From: JADJAH01 sp964615795
GTDB taxonomy: Bacteria > Bacteroidota > Ignavibacteria > Tepidaquicellales > Tepidaquicellaceae
Assembly (NCBI GenBank): GCA_964615795.1
Contig: CAZTQR010000002.1
Coordinates: 1 to 64,000, forward strand
Direction: 5' to 3'
DNA: 64,000 nt
The translations under genes were made by a program, and so were the position numbers. The notes beneath the pieces are model-generated. The model was not told the origin of the DNA. It made no database searches and was given only the letters and a program-made list of their open reading frames with translations. Of this stretch, positions 43,746 through 52,074 are shown one piece after another. How positions within the stretch are numbered: the first letter of the stretch is position 1; each line of letters opens with the position of its first letter.

Positions 43746-46541
43746 TTATTTCTGTACCTGACTTCTGTATTCATTCCTTTTCATCTCAAGATACTCCCTG
43801 TAAGTCTGCTTTACAGGTTGCTCAGCTACCTGTTGCTGTGAACTGATTCTCTTTCCTTCTTCATACTTCTGTCTCTGAAGATCATTCTCAAATACCGGAG
43901 GAGCCTGCTCTTCCTGCTGAATCGAAGGCAACGGTGATGCTCCCGGAGGCTCAACCGCCTGAACGAAGTTCGATGCATTGTTATCAGCCATTGCAAAGTC
44001 GGTTCCGTCAACGAAATTGTCGCCCGTGATATCTGTATTGACATAACCGCTTACAAAATTCTGGGCATCGTTGTCGATCAGCCCCACGTCAGTTCCGTCA
44101 ATAGTCTTATCCTGATTGACGTCACCGCTGAACATTGCATAATAATTGAACCCAAAGATATTGCCAATAAAAGCCATATTACTGCCGTATGATTGGGTGC
44201 CCGGTGTGAGGAAGTTATGGCCGTGGCCGGAACCCCTTGTGAAAGCTGAAGGGCTTGGCGTCCACACAAGTATGGAGTTCCTGTGCCTTGCTTCAAGATA
44301 GTAGTTCCCTGACAGAGCTCTTGTAAATCCTGCCGACAAGACGTAAGAACCATCAATTCTTCCTTTTGTGGAATCAACAATTACGTTCGGGAAATCGGAT
44401 CTTCTCAAATATACCCTGAATGTATCAAGAAGCACGTCAGGATTCGGGTATCTCCAGATCCCCTGTGTCTGTATTCCGATTCCATAAGATGAAGATGCAG
44501 GAAGGGACTGGATGCATACATTGTCTACGTAAAGATTGTTTCCGAATCCGCTTCTTGCTCTCAACCTTACTTTATTCGTTCCGGTAGGAAGCGCATATAT
44601 CTTCGGCCTCCATTGCGAACTGGTGGGTGTGAACGCTGAAGTTGTTGCCGGGGCTGTGTTCAGCTCACCGCCAGAAGGATGACCTGCAAGTGCAGCAAGT
44701 GTTGAATACGTTGTTCCTCCGTTTATTGATGCTTCAACATAAAGGCTGTCAGGACCAGGGAAAGACGGGCCGTAAGGGGCATAAGCCTGGTCAAATGTCA
44801 GATAATAACCTGCAGGAGTCGGCTCGCAACCTGTTACCATTGACTGAACAGTTCCGGATGTTGCATTGTAGAAATCGAATTTCGCGCTTCCGCTGCCCGC
44901 TCCGTAAGCGCTTGCTGTCTGCCTTGTCCAGTATTGTGTCCCGGTGTATTCAAGGCTGAAATAGTTTGGCGTGAAGGCAGCATTTGAGAAGTCCTCACAA
45001 CCCCAGCAGGGATTTGAAGCCTGAACTTCTACCCTCGCTGTCCATGCCTGATAGATGCCTGACTCATTTGAATGCCAGAATGGCCATATCCTCTGATTTC
45101 CGTTAACCGGATTTCCGGCTATCAAATTGGAGGTTACGCCAATGTAATCTCCTGCATACTGGGAGTTAACATTTGCAAGGCCTGTAGGAGCATGCCTGAA
45201 CTTGTTTCCTACCTTCATTTCCGTGAAAGTCACGCCGCCGTCAGTTGACCTTGCCATCCAGACTTCCGCAGAGTCGTTTGTTGCAATGTTTCTGCTGTCG
45301 TAATAAACAACGTTTACGGCTCCCGATTCATCAACGCGAATAGCTCCCATATATTGCTTCTTTCCGTTTCCGAATGCATCCTGATTAACTCTCACACCGC
45401 TTGACCAGGTAGTTCCGCCATTGGTTGATTTGTAAAGAGTAATGTCGGAAACATCACCGGCAATACCGGGATTCTTTTCGCCCATGCAAACATAGATCCA
45501 TCCTGCTCTTGGTCCGCAGGTCCTGTCAACATCTATTCTCGGGAAACCGGCAACACGAATGTTGTTCATCATGTTGAACGTTCTGTTACCGTTGACGTTA
45601 GCTGCCCTGTTTGTCGCTATCGTCCAGTTAACACCTCCGTTAGTTGATTTTGCAAAACCGAGAGAATCTTCCGTGAATGGATTTGTCAGAACAGAATTTG
45701 CCCAAACTACATATACTTCACCGTTTGGTCCGGTCTTTATGTCGCAACCCTGATGAAAATGGTTTGTTGAAGGAACAGGACTGACCGGAGCAACAGTTGA
45801 CCAGGAGACGCCTCCGTTAGTTGTGTAAGTCAATACAATCCTGTTTACGAATGATCCTGCAAATTCTGTATAAACAGTGTAGCTCCTTCCATAAAAAGCG
45901 CTTGAAGGAGCATCATCGGTTCCTGAGAAATTCTTGTCCGCACTTGTTGTTGCACCCGGAAAACCAACAATACTGGCCCAGTTAAGGCCGTTGTTTGTTG
46001 AGTATGAAGCTCCCATTGAACCCGATGTAATGATGAAAGACTCAATAATCCTTCCATCCTTGTCAATTGTCGGGGCAGGATCGCCGAAATTGAAAAGTCC
46101 GGTTCCGGCACTGTTCCTTATTGTATCGCCTCCAAACCAGTTCACTCCGGCATTGGTGGAAACATACCAGCCCACGCTGAACGGGCATGAAGCGCAACCC
46201 TGAGTTGCGTTAGCTGATCCGAAGAGAATGTTATGGTTGGTCGGATGCCTGGTAATGATCACCTCAGACTGCATGCCTGTGGTTCTCGGCACAGGCCTGA
46301 ACGGAGTATTTACAACAAACACTCCCTGCGGAGAATTGATGTATTGCGGTTCGTTGAAAAAAGGAATCGCGTTGTCTTCCACTGGAAGAACTGCATATTC
46401 CGGAGATGTGAGCGGACCTTCATTGATCCTTGTGCTCGGATGCGGATTCCATCTTGGGCTTTCATCACCCGGAGCGAAGCCGGTGTAAACTGCCCAGGAA
46501 AGAAATGCCAAAGAAGCAAATAAGAAGAGCTTGGCTTTCAT
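43746..46541 (-). CDS. Exported Asp-box propeller with jelly roll, dockerin-like module and charged tail
   Basis: This 931-residue protein has a signal peptide (1-22). The propeller (about 60-510) has Asp-box strands such as TTNGGVSWST, STNGGTTWSS and STDGGVTFTE. It follows the 31221-33983 paralogue almost strand for strand, including FPRIDVDRTCGPR. No sialidase catalytic triad is recognisable. A jelly roll (about 525-680), a beta domain with RHRNSILVWT (the most divergent version of the signature) and calcium loops DVNQDKTIDGTD and DITGDNFVDGTD follow. The 68-residue tail (864-931) starts EPPGAS and has DLQRQKYEEG at tail positions 24-33 and TYREYLEMKR at 50-59. Confidence 0.85.
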   Translation of the reverse strand: MKAKLFLFASLAFLSWAVYTGFAPGDESPRWNPHPSTRINEGPLTSPEYAVLPVEDNAIPFFNEPQYINSPQGVFVVNTPFRPVPRTTGMQSEVIITRHPTNHNILFGSANATQGCASCPFSVGWYVSTNAGVNWFGGDTIRNSAGTGLFNFGDPAPTIDKDGRIIESFIITSGSMGASYSTNNGLNWASIVGFPGATTSADKNFSGTDDAPSSAFYGRSYTVYTEFAGSFVNRIVLTYTTNGGVSWSTVAPVSPVPSTNHFHQGCDIKTGPNGEVYVVWANSVLTNPFTEDSLGFAKSTNGGVNWTIATNRAANVNGNRTFNMMNNIRVAGFPRIDVDRTCGPRAGWIYVCMGEKNPGIAGDVSDITLYKSTNGGTTWSSGVRVNQDAFGNGKKQYMGAIRVDESGAVNVVYYDSRNIATNDSAEVWMARSTDGGVTFTEMKVGNKFRHAPTGLANVNSQYAGDYIGVTSNLIAGNPVNGNQRIWPFWHSNESGIYQAWTARVEVQASNPCWGCEDFSNAAFTPNYFSLEYTGTQYWTRQTASAYGAGSGSAKFDFYNATSGTVQSMVTGCEPTPAGYYLTFDQAYAPYGPSFPGPDSLYVEASINGGTTYSTLAALAGHPSGGELNTAPATTSAFTPTSSQWRPKIYALPTGTNKVRLRARSGFGNNLYVDNVCIQSLPASSSYGIGIQTQGIWRYPNPDVLLDTFRVYLRRSDFPNVIVDSTKGRIDGSYVLSAGFTRALSGNYYLEARHRNSILVWTPSPSAFTRGSGHGHNFLTPGTQSYGSNMAFIGNIFGFNYYAMFSGDVNQDKTIDGTDVGLIDNDAQNFVSGYVNTDITGDNFVDGTDFAMADNNASNFVQAVEPPGASPLPSIQQEEQAPPVFENDLQRQKYEEGKRISSQQQVAEQPVKQTYREYLEMKRNEYRSQVQK

Positions 46542-46745
46542 TGTTTTCCTTTCTTTCCCTCGGTTGTGAGAGAATTATTTTTGAAAAGTGGGATAACTTA
46601 CAGAATTCCTTTTCAATTTGATATAGCCAATTTGCATTTTGAAGAAACATAAAATCAGTAGAAACTTGAATCTTATTCGAAAATGATTAACTTAATTGTC
46701 ATCATTTGAATAACTACATTGCATACAAATAAGACTGCCCGCAAA

Positions 46746-48062
46746 ATGAAAAGGATCACTGCTTTGCTTGCCGTAACAGCATTATCAATGATAATGCTTG
46801 ACTTCAGGGAGCTTTATTCTCAGATCACATGGACCCGAATGCCGGATGTATCTCACAGGATTCTGAACACATGCAGTTTCCTGGATTATAATACAGGATG
46901 GATCGGCGGAGATTCGGGGCTGATCTTAAAGACCACCAATGCCGGAATGAACTGGACTGAACAGAACTCCGGAACGTACTATAACATTGAGAGGATATAC
47001 TTCTATAATTCTCAGATCGGATATGCACTGGTCTGGAATGTCTTCCCGGATACAAATCAGTTTCTCGGAACTGTCATACTCAAAACAACAAACGGAGGGA
47101 ACTTCTGGACCAAGACCCCTTATCCCGACACAAATTACTTTCTAAGGGATATCTACTTCCTCTCTGAAACCACCGGCTTTGTGGGCGGCTCGCCTATCGT
47201 AATTGCAAGGACAACAGACGCCGGAAATACATGGGCTAAGATGGACGCGGACACAACTAACATCGGATTGCCGGTTTTCTCAATCAAATTCCTGAACTCG
47301 CAGATCGGATACGCAAGCGGCGGATTCAGAGACATTGCCGGATCAATGTGGAGGACAACCAACGGAGGCATACGCTGGTTCTCTGCAATTGTAGGTCCGG
47401 AACCACTGACAGACCTGCACATTATCAATCCATCAAAAGTTTACGCGGCAGGAGGTGATTTTGAATACGGATCAAGTTATGTTTCAACCACTAACGGCGG
47501 ACTGAACTGGGTTTATGATACGCTCGGCGTTTTCGGTGTGGCTTCGGCCATTGACTTCAGAACTCCGAACGAAGGATGGATAGCCCTCGGCACTTCCCAG
47601 AAGTATTCATACACATTGAACGGAGGATTGAACTGGAACAGCACTTATACGCCAGATTCCGTTATCCTTACTGATATTGATTTCACCGACTCTCTTCACG
47701 GTTATGCGATCGGATACTTCGGAACCCTGCTGAAATACGACGGGACAACTTCCGCTGTAGGTAATGCAAATTCGGATGAATTTCCGGATGCGTTCACTTT
47801 GGAGCAGAACTATCCCAATCCCTTCAACCCCATTACCCGAATCAAATATGCTATCGCTGAAGAAGGAGACGTGCAATTGAGCGTGTATGACATCTCGGGC
47901 AAGCTTGTTTCGGTTTTGCAGAATTCTTTTCAGCGTCCGGGAAGCTATTCTGTTGAATTCAACGGAAGCGGCCATTCAAGCGGGATATACTGGTGCACTT
48001 TGCGTTTTACGCGAGGCAGCAGTTCGTACAGCAAGAGCATAAAGCTCATGCTTGTTAAGTGA
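46746..48062 (+). CDS. Exported YCF48-like propeller with T9SS type A sorting domain
   Basis: This 438-residue protein is read from ATG at 46746, which gives a signal peptide ending ELYSQ; the open frame extends to 46719. YCF48-type strands (TTNAGMNWTE, TTNGGNFWTK, TTDAGNTWAK, TTNGGIRWFS, TTNGGLNWVY) form a propeller. It is a close paralogue of the protein at 39895-41187, sharing the FEYGSSY and FGVASAIDFRTPNEGW region. The C-terminal T9SS domain has QNYPNPFNPITRIKY, LSVYDISGKL, SSGIYW and the final KLMLVK. The dockerin-type nuclease gene begins 14 bases later on the same strand, so the two are cotranscribed. Confidence 0.88.
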   Translation: MKRITALLAVTALSMIMLDFRELYSQITWTRMPDVSHRILNTCSFLDYNTGWIGGDSGLILKTTNAGMNWTEQNSGTYYNIERIYFYNSQIGYALVWNVFPDTNQFLGTVILKTTNGGNFWTKTPYPDTNYFLRDIYFLSETTGFVGGSPIVIARTTDAGNTWAKMDADTTNIGLPVFSIKFLNSQIGYASGGFRDIAGSMWRTTNGGIRWFSAIVGPEPLTDLHIINPSKVYAAGGDFEYGSSYVSTTNGGLNWVYDTLGVFGVASAIDFRTPNEGWIALGTSQKYSYTLNGGLNWNSTYTPDSVILTDIDFTDSLHGYAIGYFGTLLKYDGTTSAVGNANSDEFPDAFTLEQNYPNPFNPITRIKYAIAEEGDVQLSVYDISGKLVSVLQNSFQRPGSYSVEFNGSGHSSGIYWCTLRFTRGSSSYSKSIKLMLVK

Positions 48063-48075
48063 TCGTATTTGCGGG

Positions 48076-49566
48076 ATGAAGATAAGACTGATACTGATCT
48101 TATTCGCAATTCAGTTTTGCCTCGCTGATTCTTATTCTCAGCTCACAGTCAGGGTCGCAACATACAACCTGCTTAATTATGATTCCTCGGTTGATACGCT
48201 GAGAAACACCTACTTCAGAACTGTTGTGGCCGGAATGAATCCGGATGTGCTTGTCGTACAGGAGATCATTGGGAGCAGTTCGGTCAATGTCTTCAGGCGG
48301 CAGGTGATGAATGCAGTAAGCTACAACTACACTTCAGGCGTTTTCATTGACGGCCCCGATACTGACAATGCAATATTCTTCGACTCCACAAAGTTAAGGT
48401 TCATTTCAAACACTCCTATTCCCACAGCATACAGGAATCTGAGCGAGTTCAGACTATTCCACAAACCGACGGGAGATTCTTTGCGCATTTTCGCGTGCCA
48501 CCTTAAGGCGGACACAGGCACACTGAATCAGCAGAGGCGCGCCGCACAGGTCGACAGCCTGAGAAAGAGGACTGATGCACTGTCTGCGGGAACTTCGTTC
48601 ATAACCTGCGGCGACTTCAATATGTACGGTGCAAGCGAGTCCGCTTACATAAAACTTATGCAGGTGAATTCCACTGACGGAAACTTCAATGACCCTTTCA
48701 CGATGCCCGGCATCTGGAACAACTCTGTCTATTCGCAATATCATACACAGTCAACCAGAAGGAGAAGTTTCGGCGGCGGGGCAACAGGCGGCCTTGACGA
48801 CAGATTTGACATCATGCTGTACAGCAATTCGGTCAAGTCTTCATCCGGAAAAGTGAGATATATGGCCGGCTCAATGAAAGCTTACGGAAATGACGGACAG
48901 CACTACAATGACAGCATAAACAGGCCGCCAAACCTTGCGGTGACTCAGCAGATCGCCGATGCTCTGGAGTTTGCAAGCGATCATCTGCCTGTATATGCAG
49001 AGTTCTACTTCTATCCTTCCAAGACCACACTCAGCCTCACTCTTGCAATTGAGGGATATTTAGATACAATGGCGACACGGCACAGACTGAAAGACACTGC
49101 CAGAGTATTTATCAGAAACAATTTTCCTCCGTACAGCATTGCGGATTCTTCAAAGGCAATTATAGATTCCGTTTCGCTTACAGCCGCTTTTGAACTTTCA
49201 AATATTTATACCGGCAATTATTACATAAGTGTCGAAGGGCGAAATACTTTAGAGACCTGGAGCAGAGCAGGCGGAGAGATCTTGAATGCAGGGATTTCAA
49301 ATTCATATGACTTCACTTCGTCCGCTCTGAGGGCATACGGAAGCAATCTTACGCTTAAGGGCGGCAGGTACTGCATTTACAGCGGTGATGTTAACGGAGA
49401 CGGTGCTGTTGACGCCACTGATCTGTCAAACGCCGATAACGATGCCTTCAATTTCATATCGGGATATGTGAACACGGATGTCAATGGCGACTATCTGGTT
49501 GATGCTTCAGACATTCAGATCATAGACAACAATGCTTTTCTTGTCATTACATCAATGACACCGTAA
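48076..49566 (+). CDS. Exported endonuclease/exonuclease/phosphatase-family protein with dockerin-like C-terminus
   Basis: This 496-residue protein is read from ATG at 48076, giving the signal MKIRLILILFAIQFCLADSYSQ. The EEP catalytic fold (about 25-315) has RVATYNLLNYD, VLVVQEI with the metal-binding Glu, CHLKADTG, CGDFNMYG and a terminal SDHLPVYAEF with the catalytic Asp-His. It may be an extracellular nuclease or a phosphodiesterase; the substrate is not decided by sequence. The shared beta domain has a variant signature, EGRNTLETWS. The calcium loops DVNGDGAVDATD and DVNGDYLVDASD end the protein (MTP). It is the only plus-strand member of the dockerin-type family and shares a transcript with a T9SS-type protein. 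Confidence 0.9.
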   Translation: MKIRLILILFAIQFCLADSYSQLTVRVATYNLLNYDSSVDTLRNTYFRTVVAGMNPDVLVVQEIIGSSSVNVFRRQVMNAVSYNYTSGVFIDGPDTDNAIFFDSTKLRFISNTPIPTAYRNLSEFRLFHKPTGDSLRIFACHLKADTGTLNQQRRAAQVDSLRKRTDALSAGTSFITCGDFNMYGASESAYIKLMQVNSTDGNFNDPFTMPGIWNNSVYSQYHTQSTRRRSFGGGATGGLDDRFDIMLYSNSVKSSSGKVRYMAGSMKAYGNDGQHYNDSINRPPNLAVTQQIADALEFASDHLPVYAEFYFYPSKTTLSLTLAIEGYLDTMATRHRLKDTARVFIRNNFPPYSIADSSKAIIDSVSLTAAFELSNIYTGNYYISVEGRNTLETWSRAGGEILNAGISNSYDFTSSALRAYGSNLTLKGGRYCIYSGDVNGDGAVDATDLSNADNDAFNFISGYVNTDVNGDYLVDASDIQIIDNNAFLVITSMTP

Positions 49567-49650
49567 CCTCACATCCACAGATCCGCCTCCTCATTACAAA
49601 CGATGGCATAACGGTATCAATCACATGGTTGATAAGTAAGTGAATAAATG

Positions 49651-49675
49651 AAAAGCGCCGCGGGTTGCGGCGCTT
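49651..49675. terminator. Hairpin between convergent nuclease and cytochrome genes
   Basis: The arms AAGCGCCGC (49653-49661) and GCGGCGCTT (49667-49675) pair perfectly around a 5-base loop. The minus-strand reading continues into CTTTTC. It could terminate both genes. Confidence 0.7.
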
Positions 49676-49713
49676 CTCAACTAAATAAGGAGGGAAATGA
49701 AAAGGAACACCTT

Positions 49714-51795
49714 TTACTTGATCAGCATCATCTTCTTGGTGATCATCTTTCCTTCGCTGATTATCCTGTAGAAGTAAACTCCCGAAGATACCATCGAACC
49801 GGAGTTTCCGACTGAATTCCAATCAACTGTGTACTTGCCTGTCATCAGAGGTTCATTGTTTATCAGAGTCTTGATCTCTCTTCCGCTGATGTCATAGATC
49901 ACAAGTGAAACATTTGAAGTCTTTGGTATCGCAAAGTCAATCTTTGTTGTCGGATTGAACGGGTTCGGATAATTTTGCGACATGTCAAATGATTCGGGTA
50001 CTTCCGAGCTTATCTGATTGATTCCGACTATGGCATTCTTGGATGCAAGCAGGAACTGAACCTCGAAGAACGGATTGTGCAAGCCGCGGCTTGCTTCCCT
50101 GATTGACAGCAAATAGTTCCAGTATGCTTTCCTCAAAGTTACATTGTTTGAGTCCTGTGCTATCAGTTGCCATGCAACAGAGTCAACACCTCTCGGCGGC
50201 AATGCGATCCTGAGATTCGTTACGCATCCTGCAACTTCTGATCTCCATGATTCCCTGTTACCGTCTCCGTCAAAGTCTGCCGGTGCAATGAACTGTTCAA
50301 AGTTCGTGACGCCCGGGTGACAGTCATTACATGCCGGTGTATGGTCATAGTTTGCAGCTTCGTCATGCAGTTTCATTGAGTGTCCGCCTACCTTATCTCT
50401 TGTTACTGTGCCCGTATCCGTTGTTGGTGCCATGTGGCATCCGGCACACATGTTGTTTATGTTCCTGTGTGAACCGGTTATATACGGGAAGCCGAACTCT
50501 GCGGCATTTGTACCTATTACAATGTCTGCCTGCGGGCTTTCATGCGGTCCCCATGTACTTGAGAATGAACCGCCGGCCACAATATAGGTCTTGTTGTTCC
50601 TTCTTGCCTGGTGACAGCTTATGCATGCCTTGCCAGCGCCGGCAAATGCAAAGGAAACTCCGTTTGAAAGAGTGTCAGAACCTGCAGGATTATTTCTGAT
50701 CGAATATTCATTCGAATTACCGTGCGGGTCGTGACATGTCGGGCAACCAAGTGTAACCTGATCTGCCTTTGTCAGGTTATATTTGACTTTTCCCTTCGTA
50801 TAGTTGATATGAGATTCACCGTCGTGGCAGCGGTTGCAATCCGAAAGTGTATTCTGGCTGGAAGCTGAAACGGTTCTTCCTTCAAATACAGCTTCCGCGT
50901 GTGTTGAATGTTCCCATTGCTGGAATATGCTGTGCCTCCAGGGTTCGCCGTGGCAATTACTGCATGAATTGGATGTATAATTTACAGCAATCCTGTTTGT
51001 ATCGCCGCCGAATCTTGCGTGCTCACTTCCTGCTCCGTGGCAGTTTTCGCAGCCAATTGTTGCAAATGCTTCGAGCCCCGGATAGAACTGAATAAGCGTG
51101 TCCCAGTTGCCCGGATTAGGCGGAGGTACCCAAACCCATCCGAGAGACCTTGCTACGTCGTCAAATCCGTTATTGTTGTTCACAAGGTTATGGTCATATC
51201 CGGTCGTGTGGCACTTCATGCAGGCTGTTGAATAGTATGCCGCACCGCTGTCTATCTGGCGCCTGAATATGTTTGCGTGACCGCTTACTTTCCATCTGTT
51301 GAAAACATCCTGGAATTCCGGCATTCCGCCGTGGCATGACATGCACTTCGGGTACGTATTCGGATTTCCCTGGAAGTTTCCGAATCCTACAAAATTAGCC
51401 GCGTAAAATTTCTCAGTAGTGTCTTTCGTGCCGGTGGAAGTCGTTGTGGAAACTTTCACCTCGTATGTGCCAATTGAATCAGCCCTGAACTTGTACCAGC
51501 CGAGATCCGGAACTGCGGAGAATGAAGCGTTTGAGCCGGATGGCTTTGAAACAAATGTCCATGTCTGACTGATAATACTGCCTGTATCGCCAAAATTGAA
51601 AACAGAAAGGTAAATGTACTGCCCCCTGCCAACTGCAACAAGTCCCGATGCTACACATGAATCAGGAATCAGTCCCGGGATAGTCTTAATCATCTCAGGA
51701 TTTGTTGCATGATTTACTATCTTGACTCTGGGTGCAGAAGTGGAAACACCTGATACAATTAGCAGAGCCGAGACAATTAGTAATAACCTCTTCAT
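49714..51795 (-). CDS. Nine-haem c-type cytochrome with T9SS type A sorting domain
   Basis: This 693-residue protein is read from ATG at 51795, giving the signal MKRLLLIVSALLIVSGVSTSA; the frame is open to 51942. An Ig-like domain (about 23-130) precedes nine CxxCH haem c sites at residues 151, 192, 249, 278, 320, 351, 391, 450 and 489. Histidines such as GSEHARFG, WEHSTHAE and GSHRNINNM could be distal ligands. The C-terminal 85 residues form a T9SS type A domain (QNYPNPFNPTTKIDF, LVIYDISGRE, SSGVYFYRI, final KKMMLIK). The prediction is a cytochrome matured in the periplasm and then moved to the cell surface, possibly for extracellular electron transfer. The region resembles cytochrome c554-like multihaem families only loosely. 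Confidence 0.93.
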   Translation of the reverse strand: MKRLLLIVSALLIVSGVSTSAPRVKIVNHATNPEMIKTIPGLIPDSCVASGLVAVGRGQYIYLSVFNFGDTGSIISQTWTFVSKPSGSNASFSAVPDLGWYKFRADSIGTYEVKVSTTTSTGTKDTTEKFYAANFVGFGNFQGNPNTYPKCMSCHGGMPEFQDVFNRWKVSGHANIFRRQIDSGAAYYSTACMKCHTTGYDHNLVNNNNGFDDVARSLGWVWVPPPNPGNWDTLIQFYPGLEAFATIGCENCHGAGSEHARFGGDTNRIAVNYTSNSCSNCHGEPWRHSIFQQWEHSTHAEAVFEGRTVSASSQNTLSDCNRCHDGESHINYTKGKVKYNLTKADQVTLGCPTCHDPHGNSNEYSIRNNPAGSDTLSNGVSFAFAGAGKACISCHQARRNNKTYIVAGGSFSSTWGPHESPQADIVIGTNAAEFGFPYITGSHRNINNMCAGCHMAPTTDTGTVTRDKVGGHSMKLHDEAANYDHTPACNDCHPGVTNFEQFIAPADFDGDGNRESWRSEVAGCVTNLRIALPPRGVDSVAWQLIAQDSNNVTLRKAYWNYLLSIREASRGLHNPFFEVQFLLASKNAIVGINQISSEVPESFDMSQNYPNPFNPTTKIDFAIPKTSNVSLVIYDISGREIKTLINNEPLMTGKYTVDWNSVGNSGSMVSSGVYFYRIISEGKMITKKMMLIK

Positions 51796-52074
51796 GACTT
51801 TGAAATTAATGTTAGTGTGGAATATTGCCATATTCATTTTCATATCCACATTAGATTCAATTTTTGTGCCACAACCAAAAAGTTGTCCATATTGCTGAAA
51901 ATGCACTATTGCTCTTTTTAAGTGTGGCATAATTGGACACAATCCTCAGTAAGTGTAGAATTTATTCTTTCTTATTTGCCGGAACACCTGCAACTGGAAA
52001 ATCACATTTGAACATACGCGCAATTCTCAGTAATTTACAAAGCAGATTTGAACCAATAATCATCAACGTAACGA

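Noticed and set aside
13136..49566. A classical cellulosome
   Set aside because: There are no glycoside hydrolases, carbohydrate-binding modules of standard type, cohesins or scaffoldin in the window, and the repeats differ from type I dockerins outside the calcium loops.
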